DNA of 64,000 nt from Miniphocaeibacter halophilus (GTDB lineage: Bacteria; Bacillota; Clostridia; Tissierellales; Peptoniphilaceae), in contig NZ_CP066744.1 in NCBI RefSeq assembly GCF_016458825.1, forward strand, positions 2,043,868 through 2,107,867, given 5' to 3'. Every line of letters begins with the position of its first letter. The first letter of the stretch is position 1. Below, one piece after another: positions 19,972 to 27,808 of the stretch. A program made the translations under genes and the position numbers. The notes beneath the pieces were generated by a model. It ran no database searches and was not told the origin of the DNA. It worked only from the letters and a program-made list of their open reading frames with translations.

Positions 19972-20796
19972 CTATTCCTTTAAACTATATAATAATTCTA
20001 TTTCTTTTTTATAGCCATTTAAATCATTTGGAGTTTCTAATATTATGGGAATATTAGAAAAATACTCATAATTAATAAAATTTTTAAATGTTTCAATTCC
20101 TAATGATCCTAGGCCTATATTTTCGTGTCTATCCTTATGTGAATTAAATTCGGTTTTACTATCATTAAAGTGTAAAATTTTAATTTTATCTATGCCTATT
20201 ATTTTATCGAATTCTTCCATAACATTTAGGAAATCATTCTTTATATCATAACCAGCACTATAAATATGGCAGGTATCCATACAAACACCAACTTTTTTAT
20301 AATTTAGATTGTCTATAATATATTTTAACTGAAGAAAGTTATGCCCCAATTCAGTACCTTTTCCAGACATTGTTTCCAAACAAAGATTAAAATCATATGC
20401 TTCATTTAATATAGAATTTAATCCCTTAATAATTAAATCTAATCCGACAGTTTCACCTTGTCCAACATGAGATCCGGGATGAAACACATAATTACCTATT
20501 CTTAATTTCTTTATTCTTTTAAAATCATCTTTCATTAATTCAATACTATTATTTATAACAGAATCTTTATTTGAAGCTAGATTCATAGTATATGAACCAT
20601 GGCATACTACAGGACCAAAGTTATACTTATTAATTTTTTCATTGAATTTAGAAATTTCACTATTTTCTAGATTTCTAGCTTTGGATCCTCTTGGATTTCT
20701 TGGAAAAAACTGAAAAGTATTTGCTTTATATTTTATTGATTCATTAATTGCATAATGAAATCCTTTAGTAGTTGAAATATGAAACCCTATTTTCAT
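19972..20796 (-). CDS. nfo: Endonuclease IV (AP endonuclease)
   Basis: Nfo cleaves the phosphodiester bond 5' of abasic sites using three zinc ions. The 274-residue TIM-barrel protein begins MKIGFHISTTKGFHYAI, and shows FHPGSHVGQGE, LCLETMSGKGTELGHNF, VGVCMDTCHIYSAGYD, ILHFNDSKTEFNSHKDRHENIGLG and PIILETPND, which hold the metal ligands. It is the first gene of nfo-nth-trmL, read from an extended -10 promoter, divergent from rodA. Confidence 0.97.
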   Translation of the reverse strand: MKIGFHISTTKGFHYAINESIKYKANTFQFFPRNPRGSKARNLENSEISKFNEKINKYNFGPVVCHGSYTMNLASNKDSVINNSIELMKDDFKRIKKLRIGNYVFHPGSHVGQGETVGLDLIIKGLNSILNEAYDFNLCLETMSGKGTELGHNFLQLKYIIDNLNYKKVGVCMDTCHIYSAGYDIKNDFLNVMEEFDKIIGIDKIKILHFNDSKTEFNSHKDRHENIGLGSLGIETFKNFINYEYFSNIPIILETPNDLNGYKKEIELLYSLKE

Positions 20797-20814
20797 AAAA
20801 TTTACCCCTAAATT

Positions 20815-20823
20815 ATTATAGCA
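20815..20823 (-). promoter_or_regulatory. Extended -10 promoter of nfo-nth-trmL
   Basis: TGCTATAAT on the minus strand, about 20 bases before the ATG of nfo; no clear -35 box. Confidence 0.5.
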
Positions 20824-20850
20824 TAAAGTTAGTTAATAATATTTCATCTA

Positions 20851-20859
20851 TGATATAAT
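20851..20859 (+). promoter_or_regulatory. Extended -10 promoter of rodA-mpg-luxS
   Basis: TGATATAAT is followed by GAAGGTG and the ATG at 20876, leaving a leader of only about 10 bases. No good -35 box is visible. Confidence 0.55.
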
Positions 20860-20875
20860 AATCGAAGGTGATAAG

Positions 20876-21982
20876 ATGTTTAATTTGCGAAAAAAGAATT
20901 TAGGAAAATTAGATAAAAAACTAGTTTTAATACTATTAACTTTACTAGTTTATGGTTTAATTGTTTTATTTAGTGCAACTAAAAGTTTAGGTAGTAAAAC
21001 TATTTTTGCACAAGTTGTAGCTACTATTTTAGGATTAATAGCAATTATATTTATATTGTTAATAGATACAGATTTTTTAAAACAAAATTATAAGGTTATT
21101 TATATAGCTAGTATAGCTTTACTAGTGTTGGTTTTAATTATAGGTACAGGTAGAGAACAATGGGGTTCTAATAGTTGGATTGTACTAGGACCAATAAGAT
21201 TTCAGCCAGCTGAAATTGTAAAAATTGGTTTTATTATATCTTTTTCTAGAATTATAGAAATTAATATTAAAACTATTAATCATCCTAAAACATTGTTAAA
21301 AGTTTTAATTTTCGCCTTAATACCAGTAATTTTAATTTTACTACAGCCAGATGCGGGTACGGCTATGGTTTTCATATTTATAATTGCAGTAATGTTATTT
21401 GCAGCAGGAGTAAAAATGAAATACTTTTTTATGGCTTTAGGATTAGGTATAGCTTCTTTACCATTTATTTATTTATCCTTAGAAGATTTTCAAAAAAAGA
21501 GAATTTTAACTTTTTTAAATCCCGAACATGATACATCAGATTCAAGTTACCAAGCAATACAAGGGAAAATTGCTATAGGTTCAGGAAAGTTTTTTGGCAA
21601 GGGATTTTTAAAAGGAACGCAAAGTCAATTTAATTTTATACCAGAAAAACAAACAGATTATATATTTCCTGTTTTAGTAGAAGAGTTTGGTTTTTTAGGT
21701 GGAGGAATACTTATAGCTTTGTATGGTGGACTATTATATAGATTCGTAGTTCTTGCTAAAAATAGTAATCAAATCTTTTCTAAATTGGTTATTATGGGAC
21801 TTTCAGCTATGTTTTTATTCCATATATTTGAAAACATAGGAATGACATTGGGAATTATGCCTGTTACAGGTATACCATTACCATTCTTTAGTTATGGAGG
21901 AACTTTTCAATTAATAAATTTAATTTCTGTAGGAATAATTCTTTCAGTTTCAATTCAAAAAGAGGCCTTGTCCTTTGAATAA
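20876..21982 (+). CDS. rodA: Peptidoglycan glycosyltransferase of the RodA/FtsW/SpoVE family
   Basis: SEDS proteins polymerise lipid II into glycan strands, RodA for elongation. The 368 residues are polytopic with about ten membrane segments; the first is at residues 17-35. Family motifs are GLIVLFSATKS, the QWGSNSWIVLGPIRFQPAEIVKIGF loop (residues about 90-115), the catalytic-Asp region LQPDAGTAM, and the C-terminal GIMPVTGIPLPFFSYGGT. No partner transpeptidase or mre gene is nearby, so RodA rather than FtsW is inferred from size and motifs. The end overlaps mpg by 8 bases. Confidence 0.9.
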   Translation: MFNLRKKNLGKLDKKLVLILLTLLVYGLIVLFSATKSLGSKTIFAQVVATILGLIAIIFILLIDTDFLKQNYKVIYIASIALLVLVLIIGTGREQWGSNSWIVLGPIRFQPAEIVKIGFIISFSRIIEINIKTINHPKTLLKVLIFALIPVILILLQPDAGTAMVFIFIIAVMLFAAGVKMKYFFMALGLGIASLPFIYLSLEDFQKKRILTFLNPEHDTSDSSYQAIQGKIAIGSGKFFGKGFLKGTQSQFNFIPEKQTDYIFPVLVEEFGFLGGGILIALYGGLLYRFVVLAKNSNQIFSKLVIMGLSAMFLFHIFENIGMTLGIMPVTGIPLPFFSYGGTFQLINLISVGIILSVSIQKEALSFE

Positions 21983-22487
21983 ATTAAATTATGACTTTTT
22001 TAATAGAGATATTTTAATTGTAGCTGAGGAACTAATTGGTAAAAATTTAGTTTATAAAAACAATAAATATATTGTTTCTGAACTGGAGATTTATAGAGGA
22101 GAAGAAGATACTGCTTGTCATGCAAGTAGAGGTATAACAAAAAGAACAGAAGTATTATATGATAAGGCAGGAACTATATATGTATATCTTTGTTACGGGA
22201 TTCATAACATGCTTAATATAGTTACTGGAAAAGAAGGTCAACCTCAAGCAATATTAATACGAGGTCTTGATAACATATATGGGCCAGGAAAAATAACTAA
22301 ACAATTAGGTATAGATAGAAGCTTAAATAAAAAAACTGTTTTTAATAGTGATTTATATTTTGAAGAAAATACAAGGAAATTCTTATTTCATAGAAATAAG
22401 CGTATAGGAATTAATTACGCTGATGAAATAGATAAAAATCGATTATGGAATTTTAAAATAGAAGAAAAGGAATTGAATTATGGATAA
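21975..22487 (+). CDS. mpg: DNA-3-methyladenine glycosylase (AAG/MPG type)
   Basis: This enzyme excises alkylated purines. The 170 residues match the short bacterial form of the family: ELIGKNLVYKNNKYIVSELE, YRGEEDTACHASRGITKRTE, YVYLCYGIHNMLNIV and LIRGLDNIYGPGKITKQLGI. The start is a TTG at 21975 that overlaps the rodA end by 8 bases; GAGG lies about ten bases upstream. It overlaps luxS by 8 bases, so rodA-mpg-luxS are probably translationally coupled. Confidence 0.93.
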   Translation: MNKLNYDFFNRDILIVAEELIGKNLVYKNNKYIVSELEIYRGEEDTACHASRGITKRTEVLYDKAGTIYVYLCYGIHNMLNIVTGKEGQPQAILIRGLDNIYGPGKITKQLGIDRSLNKKTVFNSDLYFEENTRKFLFHRNKRIGINYADEIDKNRLWNFKIEEKELNYG

Positions 22488-22959
22488 AATTGATAGTTTT
22501 AAAGTAGATCATTTAAATTTATTACCAGGTATTTATGTATCTAGGAAAGACTTTATCAATGGGAGTTGTTTGACTACATTTGATATTAGAATAACCAGAC
22601 CTAATTTTGAACCTGTAATGAATACAGCTGAAATTCATACAATTGAACATTTAGGAGCTACTTTCCTACGAAATAATAATGAATATAAGAATAAGGTTAT
22701 ATATTTTGGGCCAATGGGATGTCGAACAGGATTCTATTTGATTTTAGTTGGGGATTATAAATCTAAGGATATTGTAGAACTTTTAAAAGATATGTTTGAT
22801 TTTATTGCTAATTATAAGGACGAAATACCGGGAGCGACAGCTAAAGACTGTGGAAACTACTTAGATATGAATTTACCTATGGCAAGATATATAAGTAAAA
22901 AATTTATAGATGATATTTTAAATAACTTAAATGAAAAAAACCTAAACTACCCTGAATAA
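22480..22959 (+). CDS. luxS: S-ribosylhomocysteine lyase LuxS (autoinducer-2 synthesis)
   Basis: LuxS splits S-ribosylhomocysteine into homocysteine and DPD, the precursor of AI-2, and recycles the activated methyl cycle. The 159 residues carry the metal site HTIEH (residues about 53-57) and the third ligand in DCGNY, plus the catalytic cysteine in FGPMGCRTGFYL and the DIRITRPNF segment. It is the third gene after rodA and mpg with 8-base overlaps and ends in a bidirectional terminator. No pfs gene is in the window. Confidence 0.97.
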   Translation: MDKIDSFKVDHLNLLPGIYVSRKDFINGSCLTTFDIRITRPNFEPVMNTAEIHTIEHLGATFLRNNNEYKNKVIYFGPMGCRTGFYLILVGDYKSKDIVELLKDMFDFIANYKDEIPGATAKDCGNYLDMNLPMARYISKKFIDDILNNLNEKNLNYPE

Positions 22960-22975
22960 GGCAGTTTAGGTTTTT
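22938..22975. terminator. Bidirectional terminator between luxS and the cyclophilin gene
   Basis: The stem AAACCTAAACT with AGTTTAGGTTT (22938-22948 with 22963-22973) has A- and T-tracts on both sides, so it can stop both convergent transcripts. Confidence 0.88.
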
Positions 22976-23579
22976 ATAATATTTCTATATCATTTATTTT
23001 AATCTCTTCAATAGGTTTGTCATTAATGCCAACTCTAGTAGTCGCTATTTCGTCTACTATATCCATTCCACTGTAAACATGTCCAAAAACAGTATGTTTA
23101 AAATCTAGCCAGAAAGTTCCTCCGAATTTTTCATATGCATCAATAATATTTTCCGGATATCCGTTTTCTTCCCCCATTTCCCTCATTTGTTCAATAAATT
23201 TAGGTTCAGTATTATTTTTTTGCACTATAAAAAATTGACTTCCATTAGTATTAGGTCCTGCATTAGCCATAGACAATGCACCTCTAAAGTTTCTATAATA
23301 TAAATCAAATTCATCTTTAAATGGTTTATTCCAAATACTGTTTCCACCCATTCCTGTTCCTTCAGGATCACCTGTTTGAATCATAAAATCATTAATTACT
23401 CTATGAAAAATAACATTGTCATAATATCCATTTTTAGCAAGAGTAAGAAAATTTTCTACAGCTAGTGGAGCAATATTGGGGAATAATTTTACTTTAATAG
23501 TACCTTTTGTTGTATTTATATTTGCTAATACATCTGATTTTTTTAATTCGTCAAATTGATGTAATGTAATTTTAATCAC
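22974..23579 (-). CDS. Peptidyl-prolyl cis-trans isomerase, cyclophilin type
   Basis: Cyclophilins speed up proline isomerisation in folding proteins. The 201 residues include the catalytic arginine in VIFHRVINDFMIQTGDPEGTG, the RGALSMANAGPNTNGSQFFI motif and TVFGHVYSGMDIVDEI. No signal peptide is seen, so it should be cytoplasmic. An insert of about 30 residues (TEPKFIEQMREMGEENGYPE) before the last strands is longer than in PpiB of Escherichia coli and is typical of clostridial relatives. It overlaps the response regulator gene by 8 bases. Confidence 0.93.
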   Translation of the reverse strand: MIKITLHQFDELKKSDVLANINTTKGTIKVKLFPNIAPLAVENFLTLAKNGYYDNVIFHRVINDFMIQTGDPEGTGMGGNSIWNKPFKDEFDLYYRNFRGALSMANAGPNTNGSQFFIVQKNNTEPKFIEQMREMGEENGYPENIIDAYEKFGGTFWLDFKHTVFGHVYSGMDIVDEIATTRVGINDKPIEEIKINDIEIL

Positions 23580-24285
23580 CTTCTTCTAAGTTTCCATAAT
23601 AGTAGCCCTTACCCCATTTAGTTTTAATAATTAGGCCATCATTATCAAAAATCTTTTCCCTTAATCTTTTAATATGAACATCAACAGTACGTAGATGTCC
23701 TTCATAATTTTCATCCCAAATTTCTTTTGCCAAATCTATTCTAGAATAGACTTTACCAGAATTTGAAACTAAAATATATAAAAGATCAAACTCTTTGCCG
23801 GTTAAATCAATGTCTTCACCTTTAAGAGTTACTTTTCTTCCAACAATATTGAATTCAAAATCATCAAAAACTATTATATTTTCCTTTTCTTGATCTACAA
23901 TAGTTTCATCTTGTGACTTTGACACTCTTCTTATTATAGCTCTAATACGAGCCTTTAACTCTAAAATATTAAAAGGATATACAATATAGTCATCTGCCCC
24001 GTATTCTAAAGCCAACACCTTTTGTATGTCATCATTGACATCTGTAACAAAAATAGTTGGAATATCCCTTATATCGTTTAATTTCTTCTTTAAATCCAAT
24101 CCGGTACCATCACTGTAGTTCATATCTAGTAAAATAATATCATATTCGAAATTATTTACTTTATCAATAGACTCTGCAATAGTACTAGTGGTTGTAATAA
24201 TATAATTGGGATCATCAGAAAAATTATATAGTATTTCATTTTTATACTTTGATTCTGGAAACGATAATAATACATTAAGTTCCAT
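23572..24285 (-). CDS. Atypical OmpR/PhoB-type response regulator
   Basis: A DNA-binding regulator with receiver (about 1-115) and winged-helix output domain (about 140-235, with LTGKEFDLLYILVSNSGKVY and LRTVDVHIKRLREKI). I start at the ATG at 24285 behind GAGGTG. The phosphoacceptor Asp (about D54 in IILLDMNYSDG) and the switch Thr are present, but the acidic pair near residue 9 is replaced by LLSFPE, and the conserved Lys before Pro is Tyr (DYIVYPF). It therefore probably does not use normal phosphorylation. No kinase gene is adjacent; it sits between selD and a cyclophilin gene. Confidence 0.9.
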   Translation of the reverse strand: MELNVLLSFPESKYKNEILYNFSDDPNYIITTTSTIAESIDKVNNFEYDIILLDMNYSDGTGLDLKKKLNDIRDIPTIFVTDVNDDIQKVLALEYGADDYIVYPFNILELKARIRAIIRRVSKSQDETIVDQEKENIIVFDDFEFNIVGRKVTLKGEDIDLTGKEFDLLYILVSNSGKVYSRIDLAKEIWDENYEGHLRTVDVHIKRLREKIFDNDGLIIKTKWGKGYYYGNLEEGD

Positions 24286-24306
24286 TTTACACCTCAACTA
24301 TATATA

Positions 24307-25339
24307 TTATACTAAATATATATACTTTTCTTTTAAACTCTCTACATCTCCAATAATTTCTGAAATAATGTTGTTTTCTTTTAATTCATTATTTAACGCA
24401 ATAGCCTCTTCTTTAGGTAAACTAAACAATAATCCACCAGAAGTTTGTGGATCAAAAATAATATCAGTAAAGTCATTTTCTATTTTATATGAAATATTTT
24501 CACCTACGAAATATTTATTATTATAAGTACCAGCAGGAATTAAACCAAGATTAAAAAATTCTTTAGCTCCTTCAATAATTGGAATATTATTAAAGTGTAA
24601 ATTTATACTACAATTACTTCCCTTTGCCATTTCATATAAATGTCCCGCTAATCCAAAACCAGTAATATCGGTACAACTATTTATATTATAGTTCTCTGCT
24701 ACTATTTTAGCATATTTATTTAAAGTTGCCATTGTTTCTATTGCTTGTAATTCTATTTTTTTATCGGTTATACCGCCTTTAATAGCTGTATTAATAACTC
24801 CAGTACCTATAGGTTTTGTTAATATTAAATAATCACCAGCCTTACAATTTGAATTAGTCCAGATTTTATCAGGGTGAACGAATCCAGAAACTGATAGTCC
24901 ATATTTAGGCTCATCATCTTGAACAGTATGTCCACCAGCTAAAATACAATTAGCTTCATTAACTTTTTCAAATCCACCTTTTAAAATTTCAGATAACACA
25001 CTTGGATCTAAACAATTAGGAAAACAAACTATATTCATAGCTATTTTAGGATCTCCCCCCATTGCATAAACATCTGAAAGAGAATTTGCAGCAGCAATTC
25101 TTCCATAATGGAAAGGATCGTCAACAATAGGTGTGAAAAAATCTAAAGTTTGAATTAATGCTAAATCATCATTAATTTTATAAACTGCAGCATCATCAGA
25201 AGTTTCCAATCCTACAATTAAATTTTCATCAGTATTTTTTGGTAAATTACACAAAACTTGTGAAAGGACATCAGGTCCGAATTTTGCTGCTCAACCAGAA
25301 GTTTTTTGCATAATTGGTCATTTTTATTTTTTTATCCAT
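24307..25339 (-). CDS. selD: Selenophosphate synthetase SelD, selenocysteine-containing, frameshifted in this sequence
   Basis: SelD makes selenophosphate for selenocysteine and selenouridine synthesis. From the ATG at 25339 (site AAGGAGAG) the frame reads [12 protein letters not shown], then must shift one base in a run of six A (25302-25307 on the plus strand as T) to continue [19 protein letters not shown], with UGA at 25291-25293 in the catalytic Cys/Sec position. Downstream are the ATP-binding motifs [55 protein letters not shown] and DPQTSGGL. With one A removed the product has about 343 residues, the normal length. A SECIS-like hairpin follows the UGA. Confidence 0.93.
25266..25293 (-). 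promoter_or_regulatory. UGA selenocysteine codon and SECIS-like hairpin in selD
   Basis: On the minus strand the UGA (25293-25291) is followed after 12 bases by GGAC-CUGAU-GUCC (25278-25266), a short stem with five-base loop at the distance expected for a bacterial SECIS element read by SelB. Confidence 0.8.
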
Positions 25340-25348
25340 TTTCTCTCC

Positions 25349-25927
25349 TTAATAAACAGAAATTAAATCTTTCAACCCTTCAAATATTTTTTCGCCAATT
25401 CCGGATATATTCATAAGGTCTTCTATCTTTTTAAAACTATTTTCTTCTCTATATTTTAAAATAGCATCTGCTCTAGTTTCTCCAATACCTGGCAATAACA
25501 TTAATTCTTCTCTAGAAGCAGAATTTATATTAATAAGTTGAAATTCAGTTTTTTCCTTGTAATTATTTTCTACTTGGTTTTCATTAGTATTTTTAGTCGG
25601 TATAAAAATTTTCATCTCATCTTCTAATTTTTGAGCTAAATTTATATTTTTCAAATCGGCATTATCAGTAATACCACCGGCTTTTGAAATAGCATCATTA
25701 ACTCTATCCTTATTAGTAAATTCGTAAAGTCCAGGGTTGAATACTTCACCATCTACATGTACAAAAATACCTTCAGCTTTAGAAGTAGTATCAGTCATAA
25801 CTATATTGTCATTCTTTATTTCCTTAAAATCGACCTTAGAATTTTTTTTACTTGAGATAAAACCGTATATTGCAAAAATAATAACAAGAAAACCAATAAT
25901 GATTTTATCTTTATTAATATTTTTCAT
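25349..25927 (-). CDS. comEA: Competence DNA-binding protein ComEA
   Basis: ComEA is a membrane-anchored receptor that binds incoming double-stranded DNA. A single N-terminal membrane segment (IIIGFLVIIFAIYGFI) is followed by an SLBB domain (FVHVDGEVFNPGLYEF, then INLAQKLEDEMKIFIP), an Asn/Glu-rich linker, and a C-terminal helix-hairpin-helix domain (ININSASREELMLLPGIGET, then SFKKIEDLMNISGIGEKIFE). I start at the ATG at 25927 after AGAGGA; an ATG seven codons upstream lies before that site. comEC is not adjacent but about 15 kb away. Confidence 0.95.
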   Translation of the reverse strand: MKNINKDKIIIGFLVIIFAIYGFISSKKNSKVDFKEIKNDNIVMTDTTSKAEGIFVHVDGEVFNPGLYEFTNKDRVNDAISKAGGITDNADLKNINLAQKLEDEMKIFIPTKNTNENQVENNYKEKTEFQLININSASREELMLLPGIGETRADAILKYREENSFKKIEDLMNISGIGEKIFEGLKDLISVY

Positions 25928-25973
25928 AGCATCCTCTTTATTTATCATAGCATTAAAATATATTTTTTGCTAT

Positions 25974-25998
25974 AAAAAAAGCACCCCAACGGGTGCTT
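25974..25998 (-). terminator. Intrinsic terminator of the NlpC/P60 gene
   Basis: AAGCACCC-GTTG-GGGTGCTT (25979-25998) followed on the minus strand by a run of U residues, seven bases after the hydrolase stop codon. Confidence 0.92.
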
Positions 25999-26005
25999 GA
26001 AATTT

Positions 26006-27529
26006 TTAATCGATTATTCTTCTTGCTGTAATAAAGTTATTAACATAGTAGTTAGAATTTATATCGTCTACTTTAACTCCAGTTTCTGGAGTAGAAGCAT
26101 GTACCATTTTTCCATTTCCAACATAAAGTCCAACATGACTTATATTCTTTCCTCCTGAAGTAGCAAAGAACAATAAATCTCCAGGTTTTAAGTTAGACCT
26201 TGAAACCTGATAGCCATTTGAAGCCTGAGCTGCAGAGTTTCTATTTAAAGTAATACCTGCATGTGTTTTATAAAGGTAGTATGTCAAACCTGAACAGTCA
26301 AAACCTACACTAGGATCTGCTGAACCATATACATATCTATAACCTACAAAACCATATGCACTGTTTACTATTTTATTTATAGTACTAGAATCAGTTTGAA
26401 CAGATTCGTTAGTATTGGTTTCTGTAGCATTAGTTTCAGTAGTGTTTTCTTCATTATTTATTTCGGTACTTGAAATATATGATTTAGCAATGTAACCAGT
26501 TAGTCCGTTATAAGTTATTTTAACCCAACCATTGGATTCAGTACCAGAAACTTTAGTACCCGCAGGTAATACTGTTAATACTTTTGAACTAGTATTACTA
26601 TTTTCTCTTAAATTTAAAGGACTTTTAACCCAGCCGGTTAATGAATTTTCAGTTTGAACAGATTCGTTAGTATTGGTTTCTGTAGCTGAATCATTTACTG
26701 TATTTTCAGGAGCTGGAGTCTCTTCTTTTTCCGGAGCCTTAATTTCTGTATTTGAAATATAGTCCCTAGCAATATATCCTGTTTTATTTTCAAATTCTAT
26801 TTTAACCCAACCATTGGATTCAGTACCGGAAATTTTAGTACCTACAGTTAAAGTACCTACTATATTCTCAGCATCAATTTTTGCACTAGAACGTACATTT
26901 AAATTATGAGATACCCAACCTTCAACAGGTAATTCTATAACTTTTGCTTCATTAGTTTCTATTTTTGGAGTGCTAACTGTTGTGTTTTCATCTGATAATG
27001 AACTTTCATCGCTATTAACAACTTCAACTTCAACTTCTGAACTAGATTTATCTTCAGTTTTAGAATCATTATCTACAGTATTTGTATTATCCATAGTTGA
27101 ATTTGCACTATTGTTTTCTATATTGTTTTCTTTAGAAGTTTCAACTACTTTCTCTCCTGAAAGAGATATATTGTCTTCTTCCACAACGGTTGTTTCTGCT
27201 GGTGCTTGTTTTACAGCAGAGTTATCTGTAATGTTTGGAGTTTCTTCTTGTTTAATAGTTTCAGTATTATCTTTTTTAGAAATATCATAAACAGTGTTAT
27301 CCAATGCTAATTTAATAGTTTCTATATTATCTTTTTTATCGTTTTTGTCATTTTTATTTTCGTCTATTAATTTATCTATATCTTCTTCTTTAAAAGTTGA
27401 AATACTTTCTACATAATTTTTAGGCGCTGACTTTAAAACATCACTTAAAGTTTCGTTACCTAAACCAACTACTCCTAAAGCTATTAAAGATACAAAGCCC
27501 AGTGATGCACCTAATTTTTTCTTATTCAT
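26006..27529 (-). CDS. Secreted NlpC/P60 peptidoglycan hydrolase with two SH3b domains
   Basis: A cell-wall endopeptidase of 507 residues. A signal-like N-terminus (LGASLGFVSLIALGVVGLG) is followed by about 160 low-complexity residues rich in Thr, Asn, Glu and Ser, two SH3b domains that begin GWVSHNLNVRSSAKID and GWVKSPLNLRENSNTS, and the C-terminal NlpC/P60 domain with catalytic C412 (FDCSGL), H465 (SHVGLYVG) and H477 (VHAS). The linker segment TNTNESVQT occurs twice, before and after the second SH3b domain. It is a single-gene transcript with a triple WalR-like box upstream, the expected control for a cell-wall hydrolase. Confidence 0.95.
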   Translation of the reverse strand: MNKKKLGASLGFVSLIALGVVGLGNETLSDVLKSAPKNYVESISTFKEEDIDKLIDENKNDKNDKKDNIETIKLALDNTVYDISKKDNTETIKQEETPNITDNSAVKQAPAETTVVEEDNISLSGEKVVETSKENNIENNSANSTMDNTNTVDNDSKTEDKSSSEVEVEVVNSDESSLSDENTTVSTPKIETNEAKVIELPVEGWVSHNLNVRSSAKIDAENIVGTLTVGTKISGTESNGWVKIEFENKTGYIARDYISNTEIKAPEKEETPAPENTVNDSATETNTNESVQTENSLTGWVKSPLNLRENSNTSSKVLTVLPAGTKVSGTESNGWVKITYNGLTGYIAKSYISSTEINNEENTTETNATETNTNESVQTDSSTINKIVNSAYGFVGYRYVYGSADPSVGFDCSGLTYYLYKTHAGITLNRNSAAQASNGYQVSRSNLKPGDLLFFATSGGKNISHVGLYVGNGKMVHASTPETGVKVDDINSNYYVNNFITARRIID

Positions 27530-27598
27530 AATTTAGTATCCTCCCAAGTTAAACACTATAATAAATTCTAATGGACTATAGTTCATAAGTCAATGAAA

Positions 27599-27626
27599 GT
27601 TACAAATTAGTTACAAAAGTATTACA
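27599..27626 (-). promoter_or_regulatory. Triple WalR-like box upstream of the NlpC/P60 gene
   Basis: On the minus strand three hexamers, TGTAAT (27626-27621), TGTAAC (27615-27610) and TGTAAC (27604-27599), are spaced by exactly five bases, matching the WalR consensus TGTWAH-N5-TGTWAH. They lie 70-97 bases before the start codon. A possible -10 (TATAGT, 27555-27560) lacks a good -35, as expected for an activated promoter. Confidence 0.75.
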
Positions 27627-27776
27627 AAAAAGTTAAATTTGAAAATTTTTAAAGAAAATATCACTATGTATATGTATAAATGATAATATGAATAAATAAA
27701 AAGTTAAGATGTATATTAATAGATATTTTTAAGAATAATAGTATATTATTTGAATATTACATAAATTTAATATAAT

Positions 27777-27804
27777 AAAAAGGTGATTTACAAATCACCT
27801 TTTT
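27777..27804 (-). terminator. Intrinsic terminator of the L,D-transpeptidase operon
   Basis: A 13-bp perfect stem (27777-27789 with 27792-27804, two-base loop), with A/T tracts on both sides, five bases after the L,D-transpeptidase gene. Confidence 0.92.
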
Positions 27805-27808
27805 AAAA

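Noticed and set aside
25291-25310. A-AAA-AAC in selD as a programmed -1 frameshift site.
   Set aside because: The heptamer is in the right phase of the upstream frame, but a -1 shift leads to the third frame, not to the selenocysteine frame; a +1 shift or one surplus base is needed.
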